Below are positions 1 to 8,768 of a DNA stretch of 64,000 nt, piece by piece. Every line of letters begins with the position of its first letter. The first letter of the stretch is position 1. Both the position numbers and the translations under genes were made by a program. Source of the stretch: Cognataquiflexum nitidum (GTDB taxonomy: Bacteria > Bacteroidota > Bacteroidia > Cytophagales > Cyclobacteriaceae); assembly GCF_022538055.1 (NCBI RefSeq), contig NZ_JAKZAM010000012.1, positions 62,001-126,000 of the forward strand, read 5' to 3'. Under the pieces are notes generated by a model that searched no databases, was not told where the DNA came from, and saw only the letters and a program-made list of their open reading frames with translations.

Positions 1-2153
1 TATTTTTTGATGCTACTAACTCGGGACATAAAGACCTCTTTATCAGCAATGGCTACTACAGAGATTATACAAACCGGGATTTTTTGAAATACAAGGGAGA
101 TTATTATTTCAAATCAGCAGTTGCCAAAGAAAAAGCGGATACACTCCACCTTGTTACAAGCATGAGTTCAACACCTGTTTCCAATTATATTTTTGAAAAT
201 AGAGGAAACCTGATTTTTGAGGACAAATCCAAAGATTGGGGAATGTACATTCCCAATTTCTCCAGTGGCTCAGCTTATGCCGATCTCAATAACGACGGTC
301 AACTGGATCTTGTAGTAAACAATCAAAATCATGCTGCCTTTGTCTATGAAAACAAATACCGGGAATATAGTGGGAAAACGCAAAACTGGATTCAGGTCAA
401 TCTCAAAGGGCAAGCTCCAAACACTTTGGGAATCGGGGCCAAAGTAGCAGTTTACATTTCTGGGCAAGCTCAATATCTCGAACAAATGCCAACGCGAGGA
501 TTCCAATCTTCAGTTTCCCCAAGGTTACATTTTGGTTTGGGCCAAAGATCAAAAGTAGATTCTGTAATGGTAATATGGCCAAAAGGAAACATTCAGGTGG
601 TAAAGAATATAGAAATCAACAGAATATTCGAAATACAAGAGACCAATTTATCAGAAACGCGCATTCCCAAAACAAAACAAAAAACTATTTTTCTACAGAC
701 CGAATCTCAGGTTCCTTTCATTCATTCAGAATATGGATTCAATGACTTCAAGAGACAGCCCTTGTTACTTGAGATGCCCTCATACGTGGGGCCAATCACG
801 GCGGCAGCTGACCTCAATGGAGATGGAAAAGAGGAGATTTTTGTAGGTGGCACAAAAGGCTCTCCGGGAAAAGTATTTCAATTTTTAAACGACACCTGGC
901 AACCCATGGATTCATTTAAATCAGAAAGTGAATTTACTGACGCAGATGCTGCCTTTTTTGATGCCAATGGGGATGGGTTTTTGGATTTGTATATCTGTAG
1001 TGGAGGATATCATGATTACTTATCTAATGAGGAATCCCTTCAGGACAGGCTATATATCAATGATGGACAGGGAAACCTGAATATAAGCACCATATCGCTT
1101 CCAAAAATGCTAACGAGTACTTCCACAGTATCAGTAACTGATTTTAATAATGATGGCAACTTAGATCTTTTTGTAGGTGGAAGAATTATTCCGGGCAAAT
1201 ACCCCCAAACTCCCCAAAGTTATGTTTTGATAAATGACGGAAAAGGTAAGTTTTTAAATCTTTCTAGCCAGTTTCTTCCTCAAGAGGGAAAAATCGGCAT
1301 GGTTACCGATGCGGTGACCTTGGACCTGAATAAAGATGGATTTCAGGATCTAGTCATTGTGGGAGAATATATGCCTATCACAGTTTATATCAATGAAGGC
1401 GGAATTTATTTTACTGAAGTCACGAAGGAGTGGTTTGGGGAAGAAACTAAAGGCTGGTGGTCAAGTATAGCCACAGGAGACTTTGACAATGACGGAGACT
1501 TGGATTTGGTGGCAGGAAACTTCGGATTGAACTCGCAGGTAAAAACCAACATTTCCGAACCTCTAAAACTCTACTTTGGGGATTTTGACGACAACAGCTC
1601 CATCGATCCTATTTTGGTCAATTATGTTCAGGGAAATCCATTTCCTTTTCCTAGCAGGGACGAATTGTTGGATCAGGTTTATGGTTTCAGAAGTAAGTTT
1701 ACCGATTATGCAAGCTATGCCAATGCGGGCATAGAGCAGGTATTGACCCGAGAGCAGTTAGAAAATGCTTCAAAATTGGAAGCTACTGAGTTGAGGAGTA
1801 TGTACTTTGAAAACAGTGCCGGAAGATTCATTTCACACCAATTACCTATTGAAGCGCAGTTTGCCCCGGTACATGCCATCCACATTTTTGATTATGATCA
1901 GGATGGAAATCTTGATATGTTGCTTGCGGGAAATCAAACTTACACAAGATTGAGATTAGGTATGATGGATGCTAATTTGGGACAACTTTTCAGAGGAGAT
2001 GGAAAAGGGAATTTCCGATTTATACCGCAGCAAGTTTCAGGTTTGTCGGTTTTGGGTGATGTCAAGTCTATTCTTCAACTTCCCAGCCAACCAAATCTCT
2101 TATATTTCGGTATAAATAACCGAGGGATTGTCACCTACCAAATGCAGGATTGA
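1..2153 (+). CDS. VCBS/FG-GAP repeat protein with ASPIC/UnbV domain (5' end outside window)
   Basis: The reading frame is open from base 3, so the gene begins upstream; 716 residues are visible. At least seven calcium-loop repeats of the D-x-N-x-D-G-x-x-D-L type are seen (near nt 283, 810, 960, 1140, 1325, 1480 and 1895), typical of FG-GAP/VCBS beta-propellers. An ASPIC/UnbV-like segment lies at about nt 390-590 (IGAKV, RGFQSS, SPRLHFGLG, WPKG). Proteins of this family are exported, common in Bacteroidetes and mostly of unknown function; binding of a surface ligand is a guess. It is followed at once by a haloperoxidase-like gene, suggesting one transcript. A TTG at 84 is not taken as the start because the family-like sequence continues upstream of it. 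Confidence 0.88.
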   Translation, partial: FFDATNSGHKDLFISNGYYRDYTNRDFLKYKGDYYFKSAVAKEKADTLHLVTSMSSTPVSNYIFENRGNLIFEDKSKDWGMYIPNFSSGSAYADLNNDGQLDLVVNNQNHAAFVYENKYREYSGKTQNWIQVNLKGQAPNTLGIGAKVAVYISGQAQYLEQMPTRGFQSSVSPRLHFGLGQRSKVDSVMVIWPKGNIQVVKNIEINRIFEIQETNLSETRIPKTKQKTIFLQTESQVPFIHSEYGFNDFKRQPLLLEMPSYVGPITAAADLNGDGKEEIFVGGTKGSPGKVFQFLNDTWQPMDSFKSESEFTDADAAFFDANGDGFLDLYICSGGYHDYLSNEESLQDRLYINDGQGNLNISTISLPKMLTSTSTVSVTDFNNDGNLDLFVGGRIIPGKYPQTPQSYVLINDGKGKFLNLSSQFLPQEGKIGMVTDAVTLDLNKDGFQDLVIVGEYMPITVYINEGGIYFTEVTKEWFGEETKGWWSSIATGDFDNDGDLDLVAGNFGLNSQVKTNISEPLKLYFGDFDDNSSIDPILVNYVQGNPFPFPSRDELLDQVYGFRSKFTDYASYANAGIEQVLTREQLENASKLEATELRSMYFENSAGRFISHQLPIEAQFAPVHAIHIFDYDQDGNLDMLLAGNQTYTRLRLGMMDANLGQLFRGDGKGNFRFIPQQVSGLSVLGDVKSILQLPSQPNLLYFGINNRGIVTYQMQD

Positions 2154-2154
2154 A

Positions 2155-3516
2155 ATGAACAACGTGAAAAATAGATGGAAGGCAAATCAAATCGCTGTAT
2201 TTATTTTGATTTTATGCGGAACTGCTTGGCCAGTGTATTCACAAAAAACTCACTCTCCCCCCACTGAGCTTTTTGCCGAAAATCTATTTCACATTACAGA
2301 GGTTATGGTCACAGATGTGGCCTCTCCACCTGCCGCTGCCAGATTTTATGCCTATTCCACTTTGGCGGCACACCTAGCTTGGGACCAGGCTAATGGACTT
2401 ACCGGAATTGAAAATCTATTGACCAAAACAAACATTGAAAAATTTGAATTCATCAAAGAAACAGAAAGAAACCTTTCTCCGGAATTTGTGTCGGTATATG
2501 CGATGTTGGAAACAGGAAAAAACATCATGCCATCCGGGAAACTTTTAGAAGAAAAACAGAAAGCCCTGACAAGCCAATTCTTCAAGTCAAGATGGGTTTC
2601 CAAGAAAGAAATAGAAGGCAATATTGAATTTGCAAAAAAAGTATCTGCACAAGTCTTAAAATTGGCAAATAATGACGGTTACAAACAATTGAGCGCACTG
2701 ACGAGATACAGTCCCAAGAAAAGTGAAGGACATTGGTATCCGACTCCCCCCGCCTATATGGCTGCAGTAGAACCCGAATGGAGAACAATCAGGACGTTTT
2801 TTCTTAAGGATCTGAAGTCCTTTAAGCCTTTGCCACCGGCAAAATTTGACCTCTCGGAAGGAAGTCCTTTTAAAAAGCAGCTGGATGAAGTTTATCAGGT
2901 AACCTCTTCACTTTCCGAAGAACAGCAATTGATCGCAAATTTTTGGGATTGCAATCCCTTTAAGGTAAGTTTTTCAGGGCATATGGCTATAGGATTAAAG
3001 AAGATTTCGCCCGGAGGACATTGGATTGGAATCACAGGAATTGCTGCCGAAAAAGCAAAACTTCCTTGGAGGGAAACAATCTTCATCCATACACTCGTGG
3101 CGCTTGGATTGCATGATGCATTTGTAAGTTGCTGGGAAGAAAAGTATGACTCAGACAGAATCAGACCGGAATCCGCCATCCAAAAACACATAAAATCCTC
3201 CTGGAGGCCTTTGTTGCAAACACCTCCCTTTCCCGAATACACCAGTGGCCACAGCGTCATTTCAAAAACCAGCGCAGTCATCCTGACAAGCTATTTCGGT
3301 GAAAACTTTGATTTTGTCGATACCTCGGAAGTCTATTTTGGATTGCCGGAAAGACCATTCCAATCCTTTTATCAGGCGGCTGATGAGGCTGCTATTTCAA
3401 GGCTTTACGGAGGAATCCATTTCCGAGACGCCATAGAGGAAGGTGTCAAGCAGGGTGATAAAATCGGACATTACATCGTAAAAAAAACCGATTTAAAACA
3501 AGTGGCAGGACGCTGA
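2155..3516 (+). CDS. Vanadium-dependent haloperoxidase-like / PAP2 superfamily protein
   Basis: This is a 453-residue secreted protein with a signal peptide (hydrophobic stretch about residues 10-24). The C-terminal half carries the vanadate/phosphate-binding signature of the PAP2/vanadium haloperoxidase fold: K-x-x-x-x-R-x-R-P within KYDSDRIRPE (about residue 330), SGH within PEYTSGHSV (about 362) and G-G-I-H-F-R-D (about 420). It could oxidise halides or act as an acid phosphatase; sequence alone does not decide. ATG 2155 is chosen over an in-frame TTG at 2128 that lies inside the upstream gene. It follows that stop codon by 1 nt, so translation is probably coupled. Adjacency to ASPIC/UnbV proteins is, as I recall, recurrent in Bacteroidetes. 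Confidence 0.85.
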   Translation: MNNVKNRWKANQIAVFILILCGTAWPVYSQKTHSPPTELFAENLFHITEVMVTDVASPPAAARFYAYSTLAAHLAWDQANGLTGIENLLTKTNIEKFEFIKETERNLSPEFVSVYAMLETGKNIMPSGKLLEEKQKALTSQFFKSRWVSKKEIEGNIEFAKKVSAQVLKLANNDGYKQLSALTRYSPKKSEGHWYPTPPAYMAAVEPEWRTIRTFFLKDLKSFKPLPPAKFDLSEGSPFKKQLDEVYQVTSSLSEEQQLIANFWDCNPFKVSFSGHMAIGLKKISPGGHWIGITGIAAEKAKLPWRETIFIHTLVALGLHDAFVSCWEEKYDSDRIRPESAIQKHIKSSWRPLLQTPPFPEYTSGHSVISKTSAVILTSYFGENFDFVDTSEVYFGLPERPFQSFYQAADEAAISRLYGGIHFRDAIEEGVKQGDKIGHYIVKKTDLKQVAGR

Positions 3517-3521
3517 GAATT

Positions 3522-5381
3522 TTATTTGAAAGGTATTCCATCGAAGTCAACAGGAATGGAAAATGGATCTAATATGCTGTCCAATAGGACTGCTACTGCT
3601 AACCTGTCGAGTTGTATTGCGACCGAAGGCGTACCGGTAAGATTTTGATCTTTCCAAATCAGCATGAGGTCATTTTCATTTAATTCTGGCCTGACAAGCT
3701 TCAAAATCTCCATAAATCTTCCAAGTGTCAAAGGTTCTCCGGAAGCATCCCAATATTGAGCGTATTGGGAGTATAAAGGCCTGAGACCATTAACCAACTC
3801 GAATTCTGAAATTTCCCTGTGAGGATAAAACCATGTTTGGTTTGCCCATTTGAATGGAACACCAAATCCTTCAATTATACCTGTTGCACCTATTTTTTGG
3901 ATTGACAAGAAGTGCGGATGCTCAGCATTAACATCTCTGAAAGGCATCAGGTATGCCTTTTTATCCAACAGGTTTTGTTGTATCTGCCTGATTTTTACCT
4001 CTTGCAAATTTTGCCCATTTAGGATGGCCGTTCCTGCTAAAGTCCCGGCGGCTTGTCCGATACCCAATACCACAGGTTGCAGCCTACTTGCTCCGTTGAC
4101 GATATTGGATACACCGATACTTTTTTCAGCAACGATAAAATGGGTAGACCCTTTTGGGATAAGGCTTCCCATAGGGATATTGTAAGAAGGCACCCTGATT
4201 TTGATAAAATCAATTTCCGGAGCACTTGGATTCATCTTGTGGTGATGGTCGATGGTATAATCCCCTACTGCGATTCCTGTCCGAAAAATAGCTTTTTCCT
4301 GGCCATATGGATTTAGGACATAGGGTAATGTAAACATGGTTTCGGCTGAGATACGTCGTGATTCTCTATGATATGGGACAAAAGGAAGATGGTCTTTAGT
4401 CGGAAACTCATCATCGGCAATGCCCAGGTGCTTGTATCCAAGTTCGTTTTGGATGTAATAGATAAATCTCAAAGAATGTAATTTGGCTTCTTCAAGCGCC
4501 TTGTTTCTATCCTCTCTTGACATCTCAATGATGTTCATATACAGGTCATTGCCACAGTTGGGCCAGTTGATCATGTATTTTCCATTGGGAAGTTTGCCAT
4601 AGTTGAGCATCTTTTGACAATCATTTTGGGGACTGTCATAGGATATGGGATCTGCATGGTTGCAGGCGCAGGCAAAAATCGCAGGGTCATACCCTTTTGG
4701 TTTGGGAATTGTCTTGTTCTTACCAATTCCATAATCCTTTAGTACCACCACATAGGTCAAGTCCTGTACGATGTCATTTGCTTTTTCCGGGGCAAAGACT
4801 TCTCCGAACCTATCCTGACTATCCATACCTACATAATAGCTATACCCAAGTGAGGCCATGACGTCACCTAATTCTGTAGCATCAATAAGCATTTTGGCCT
4901 TTAAGGTTTTAATTTTACCCTTTTCGAGGTAGTTTACTGTCCAATTTCCTGATTCAAAAACGGCACTCTGCCATTGCACTTCAAAAAAGACATTGAGATT
5001 TTCTTCTTCCTTTACCCATTCCTGAAAAATTTTATTTCCAACAGAAGGCTCAAAAAGGGTGTTGCTGACCCAGCCTGTACCTACGGCATTTGGTCCTCCA
5101 TAATGCGCATATAACTTTTCTCTGAATTCTCCCCAAATTCCCGAAGGCAGATTATGGTTTCCATCAATGGCAGAAACACCGGCCGCGGTAATCATACCAC
5201 CGAGCCAGGGAGTTTCTTCCAAAATAACAGTCTTGACACCCATTCTGGCAGCCTGAATACCAGCGGCGGTTCCACTTGCCCCTCCACCAATAATCAGCAA
5301 CTGGGTATCTGCCTGTCCAAAAACCACATTATGAAAAAGAAAGAAGGTTGACAAAAGGAAGTTTGTAAGAATGGATTTCAT
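3522..5381 (-). CDS. Secreted FAD-dependent oxidoreductase
   Basis: This is a 619-residue protein with a signal peptide (MKSILTNFLL onwards, ending near FGQA). A dinucleotide-binding motif IIGGGASGTAAG follows directly (about residue 30), then a conserved E at the end of strand 2 and WLGGMITAAG. This matches the FAD_oxidored family (Pfam PF12831), often annotated 'FAD-dependent oxidoreductase' or, without good grounds, 'xanthan lyase-like'. It is the last gene of a minus-strand sugar locus (SusC-SusD-GH18-LacI-ROK), so an amino sugar or sugar acid is a plausible substrate, but this is inference. The 3' end converges on the haloperoxidase gene with only 5 bp between stops. No cofactor-site damage is seen. 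Confidence 0.85.
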   Translation of the reverse strand: MKSILTNFLLSTFFLFHNVVFGQADTQLLIIGGGASGTAAGIQAARMGVKTVILEETPWLGGMITAAGVSAIDGNHNLPSGIWGEFREKLYAHYGGPNAVGTGWVSNTLFEPSVGNKIFQEWVKEEENLNVFFEVQWQSAVFESGNWTVNYLEKGKIKTLKAKMLIDATELGDVMASLGYSYYVGMDSQDRFGEVFAPEKANDIVQDLTYVVVLKDYGIGKNKTIPKPKGYDPAIFACACNHADPISYDSPQNDCQKMLNYGKLPNGKYMINWPNCGNDLYMNIIEMSREDRNKALEEAKLHSLRFIYYIQNELGYKHLGIADDEFPTKDHLPFVPYHRESRRISAETMFTLPYVLNPYGQEKAIFRTGIAVGDYTIDHHHKMNPSAPEIDFIKIRVPSYNIPMGSLIPKGSTHFIVAEKSIGVSNIVNGASRLQPVVLGIGQAAGTLAGTAILNGQNLQEVKIRQIQQNLLDKKAYLMPFRDVNAEHPHFLSIQKIGATGIIEGFGVPFKWANQTWFYPHREISEFELVNGLRPLYSQYAQYWDASGEPLTLGRFMEILKLVRPELNENDLMLIWKDQNLTGTPSVAIQLDRLAVAVLLDSILDPFSIPVDFDGIPFK

Positions 5382-5413
5382 GGTATTCTTGTTAAAATTG
5401 ATTAAGTCTCAAG

Positions 5414-6307
5414 TTACAACACTTGATCCAAACCTAATAACACTTTTTGACCAAAAAACTGAGATGCCGCTCCAAAAAGAGCACTTTTATCTCCAAAATC
5501 ACTGATAAAAACAGGTGTATATATTTGATTTTCTCTCAAAAGCAAAAGTACACCTTCCAAAAAATACCCATATGCCCTTGCTATACTTCCACCTATAACC
5601 ATAGCATCCAACGGAACTTCTGCAGATCGCAAGATGATAAAGTCTGCCAGATTTCTAGAAAATTCATCAAAGGCAGGGAGGGCTTTTTGAAGCAAGTCCT
5701 GATTTTCAACAATTTCTTTTACTCCTTTGACCTGAATAGATAAATTGTCCCTACACCAATTGACAAACCAACCTGTACCCAAATAATCTTCGGCGATTCC
5801 ATCTTTAAACCGGGAAGACCATAAGGCTGCATCATAAATCTGTCCGTTAAATCTCATTGATGATCCCAGTCCTGTGCCCAAGGTCATTCCCAAAATGTTT
5901 CCAAAACCTGATACTTTCCCGAATTTAGATTCACCCATCAAAAATGCTTTTGCATCATTCACAAAATGGATTTGTGAAGGGGAAATACCCATCCTTTTTG
6001 AAAGTTCTGTTTTCAAATCAACACCAAATAAATGGATGAATTTCCCCTGATCTTTTATTTGACAGATACCATTGATATAATCAAATGGTGCCGGCATAGC
6101 CAAAATAATGCAAGCAGCTGAGAAGTCTGTGGTCAATCCTTTGAAAACAGAAACCCACTCACTTAGAATAAAATCCTCTTGTTGGCTGGAATCCACAGTT
6201 TTCATTTGGATAGCTCCCACGGCAAATCCCTCTACCATCTCTGTAAAGACAGCAGCAGAAATATGTGAACCTCCTATGTCCGCAGAAATAATCAATCTGT
6301 TTGCCAT
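5414..6307 (-). CDS. ROK family protein (sugar kinase-like) without the zinc motif
   Basis: This 297-residue protein has the N-terminal phosphate loop ADIGGSHISAAVF (about residues 9-21), a catalytic-type Asp in FVNDAKAF (about 115-122) and a second phosphate loop GMTLGTGLGSS (about 140-150). These place it in the ROK/hexokinase fold. The usual ROK zinc signature CxCGxxGCxE is absent; the region after GTGLG reads DAALWSSRFKDG instead. There is no N-terminal HTH, so it is a kinase candidate rather than a NagC-like repressor. Its position between a LacI regulator and an oxidoreductase downstream of a GH18 suggests phosphorylation of GlcNAc or a related sugar, which is unproven. It sits 32 bp upstream of the FAD gene, probably in the same transcript. 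Confidence 0.8.
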   Translation of the reverse strand: MANRLIISADIGGSHISAAVFTEMVEGFAVGAIQMKTVDSSQQEDFILSEWVSVFKGLTTDFSAACIILAMPAPFDYINGICQIKDQGKFIHLFGVDLKTELSKRMGISPSQIHFVNDAKAFLMGESKFGKVSGFGNILGMTLGTGLGSSMRFNGQIYDAALWSSRFKDGIAEDYLGTGWFVNWCRDNLSIQVKGVKEIVENQDLLQKALPAFDEFSRNLADFIILRSAEVPLDAMVIGGSIARAYGYFLEGVLLLLRENQIYTPVFISDFGDKSALFGAASQFFGQKVLLGLDQVL

Positions 6308-6445
6308 CTTTATATCACACCAATTATATCAAATCAGTTTAGGAAATGTATCCTTTCTAAGTTGGGTAATTATCAAAAGAATAATGCTAAAAGGATTTAC
6401 CAAAAATATCGAAATACTTTCATATTTCTATGGTAGAAAAAAGGT

Positions 6446-7474
6446 TTACTTTTTGGCATCCGAAGACTCCCTCACATGAAGTGTATTGGGCAAAATAATT
6501 CTAAAACCCTGCTTATCGGCAATCTGATCATCAAGCATCATCAGCATTCCCTCCATCAGTTTTTGAGAGATGACTTCAAGAGGCTGCTCAATTGCGGAAA
6601 TATTAGGCTGAAAGAGTTTGAAAAAATAATGGTCATCAAAAGAGACAACCAACATGTCATTTGGTATCCGCTTTTTCAATGTATTTAGAGCTTGCAAACC
6701 TTCAAAGGCAAGGTAATTGGTAGCAAAAAAAAGTCCGTCAAGTTCTGAATTTTTCTGAAGGAAAAGCTGGATTTTATAACTTAAACCTTGGTCTACCGGG
6801 TTTTGGAATGGCAGCATCAAAATGTCCTTTGGAAATCCATGGACTTCCATTGCTTTAGTGTATCCTTTAAGTCTGTCATTCATTTGGATTTGATCAGATT
6901 CCACGGTAATAAATCCGATTTTATTGCAGCCATTATTTATCAAATGAGTGGTGGCCTCGAATGCACTCTTTTCATTTTCCACTATCACATAATTGCAATC
7001 AATAGAAGGAATCCACCTGTCAAACAACAGGACAGCAAAATCTTCATCGACGAGGTCCGTAATGGTGCTCTCCAGATTTGGAGTTGGGGTGATAATAAAA
7101 CCGTCTACACTTCGGACTTTAAATGTTTCTATCAGCGCTTTGGCTTTTTCAGGATCGTTATTGGTACTACAATAGATAATTTTATAGCCATTCTTGTATG
7201 CTTTTTCTTCAATTTTTCTGGCAATGGAGGCAAAAAACTGGTTGGAGATATCCTCCACCATAAAGACTATCACCTTTGATTTACCTAGTCGGAGGCTTTG
7301 TGCCAAATGACTTGGCTTATACCCTACCTCTTTGATATATTCTTCAACTTTCTTAGTGAGATCCTCGCTGATTCTTTTTTCTTTAGCCTTACCGTTAAGA
7401 ATAAAGGAAACAGTGGTAATGGATATTCCTAAGGACTTCGCAATATCTTTAATGGATATCTTTTTCTTTGCCAT
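6446..7474 (-). CDS. LacI family transcriptional regulator
   Basis: This 342-residue protein has an N-terminal LacI helix-turn-helix at residues about 4-26 (ISIKDIAKSLGISITTVSFILNG) and the hinge-helix region YKPSHLAQSLR. A periplasmic-binding-protein-like effector domain follows (VIVFMVEDISNQFF, NGCNKIGFITV, RLKGY). Unusually, the LNGK segment is followed by extra basic residues (AKEKR). It is embedded in a minus-strand locus between GH18 and ROK genes, so it probably senses a sugar released by that locus and controls the SusCD-GH18 genes. A 24-bp palindrome at 13680-13703 is one candidate operator. Length and domain order are normal for the family. Confidence 0.93.
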   Translation of the reverse strand: MAKKKISIKDIAKSLGISITTVSFILNGKAKEKRISEDLTKKVEEYIKEVGYKPSHLAQSLRLGKSKVIVFMVEDISNQFFASIARKIEEKAYKNGYKIIYCSTNNDPEKAKALIETFKVRSVDGFIITPTPNLESTITDLVDEDFAVLLFDRWIPSIDCNYVIVENEKSAFEATTHLINNGCNKIGFITVESDQIQMNDRLKGYTKAMEVHGFPKDILMLPFQNPVDQGLSYKIQLFLQKNSELDGLFFATNYLAFEGLQALNTLKKRIPNDMLVVSFDDHYFFKLFQPNISAIEQPLEVISQKLMEGMLMMLDDQIADKQGFRIILPNTLHVRESSDAKK

Positions 7475-7551
7475 TTATATTTAATCCAAAAATTTTGATC
7501 AGGGTGACAATATGCCTCTTTTTGTTTATTTATCTCATCGTATTGAAGATT

Positions 7552-8700
7552 TTAAGGTAATTTAAGATTTTCAAAGACGGCATTTAACAAAGTATGTTCT
7601 TCAGTGTCTTCGCTGTATTCACAAAACATTGCCCCGGCCATTTTATGCTTTTTGATAAACATTGCTTTTTCAGCTATTGATTGGGCATCTTCAAATGTCA
7701 CAAAAATCCTTTCTTTTTCATTCCAGAGATAAGGCGCTTTGGCATTTTCATCCCAGTGCCTTACATAAGAGGAATCCTTGATTAGATCCGAAATGGCGCT
7801 ATAAGAATAGCTTTTTGCACCTTTGCCAAACTGAAAAAGTCCATTGTTTTCAGAATTGACATCCATCCAGCTTCTCCCATAGAAAGCCATTCCCATTACC
7901 AATTTTTCAAAGGGAACTCCCGCCGCTATATGTTCGATGACTGCATTTTCTGATGACCTTCCATTTGGGTCTGCCGTATGTAAATTGGCGTGGTGACCGG
8001 TAGTATCCTTGCTAGATTGGACGATATAATCATATGTCATGATATTGATAAAATCTAGGTACTTCTGTGCCTGACCCAAATCATTGACATCAAGGTATTC
8101 CTTAAATCCCCCAGAAGCGATGGTACTAAGGTAATGAGTATTGTCCAAGTTGCCGAGGCTGTCTAAAGCCTCCCTGACTGATTTTAACATCAGTACAAAG
8201 TTTTCTTTGTCCTCTGGCCTATATGGGTTATTGTCTCCCGGCAAAGCCGGATATTCCCAATCAAAATCCAATCCGTCAAGATCGTGGCGAATAAGGTAAT
8301 CAATTGCCGAAGCGGTAAACAATTTTCGGGATTTTTGGGTAGGGACTGCATCCGAAAATCCTTTTGACCAAGTCCAACCTCCGATTGAAATCAATATTTT
8401 CAAATCAGGATTACGGCTTTTTAGTGAATTCAATTTAACGAGATTCTCTTTGTCTTCTTTTTCTCTACCTTCCCCTTCCACTACTTTACCGCCAATGACA
8501 TTGGCAAAAGCATAATTGATATGAGTGAGTTTTATGGCATCAATTTTTGAAGTATCTACCCCATTCCATCCTGCGATATATCCAATGATTTTATACCGTG
8601 GGTTTAAGGTTTCTGTCAAAGAGACTGTCTGATTCTTTGAATCACAGGAAAAAACCCCAATAAAAAGAAAGAAAAAAATTGATCTTTTTATGTTGTCCAT
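7552..8700 (-). CDS. Glycoside hydrolase family 18 lipoprotein (chitinase / endo-GlcNAc-ase type)
   Basis: This is a 382-residue lipoprotein: lipobox-like IGVFSC with Cys19 after a hydrophobic stretch. The GH18 catalytic signature DxxDxDxE is seen as DGLDFDWEYP (about residues 143-152), with the final Glu as acid/base. Other family features are KILISIGGW, INIMTYDY and GMAFYGRSW. The chemistry would be substrate-assisted cleavage of a beta-1,4 bond after an N-acetylglucosamine. It lies downstream of a SusC-SusD pair but is separated from SusD by a strong hairpin terminator (8721-8746), so it may have reduced or independent expression. Chitin oligomers or N-glycan cores are the likeliest substrates; the sequence does not separate them. 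Confidence 0.9.
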   Translation of the reverse strand: MDNIKRSIFFFLFIGVFSCDSKNQTVSLTETLNPRYKIIGYIAGWNGVDTSKIDAIKLTHINYAFANVIGGKVVEGEGREKEDKENLVKLNSLKSRNPDLKILISIGGWTWSKGFSDAVPTQKSRKLFTASAIDYLIRHDLDGLDFDWEYPALPGDNNPYRPEDKENFVLMLKSVREALDSLGNLDNTHYLSTIASGGFKEYLDVNDLGQAQKYLDFINIMTYDYIVQSSKDTTGHHANLHTADPNGRSSENAVIEHIAAGVPFEKLVMGMAFYGRSWMDVNSENNGLFQFGKGAKSYSYSAISDLIKDSSYVRHWDENAKAPYLWNEKERIFVTFEDAQSIAEKAMFIKKHKMAGAMFCEYSEDTEEHTLLNAVFENLKLP

Positions 8701-8720
8701 GACTTAATTGGTTTAAAGAA

Positions 8721-8746
8721 AAAAAGGTGCCCGGAGGCACCTTTTT
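8721..8746 (-). terminator. Strong intrinsic terminator between susD-like gene and GH18
   Basis: A perfect inverted repeat, AAAAAGGTGCC, loop CGGA, GGCACCTTTTT, sits 23 nt downstream of the SusD stop codon on the minus strand and ends in a T run for that strand. The symmetrical A/T flanks mean it could also act on the plus strand. GH18 starts 21 bp further on. Confidence 0.8.
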
Positions 8747-8768
8747 AAAGTTTATTTTTACTGGAAAA

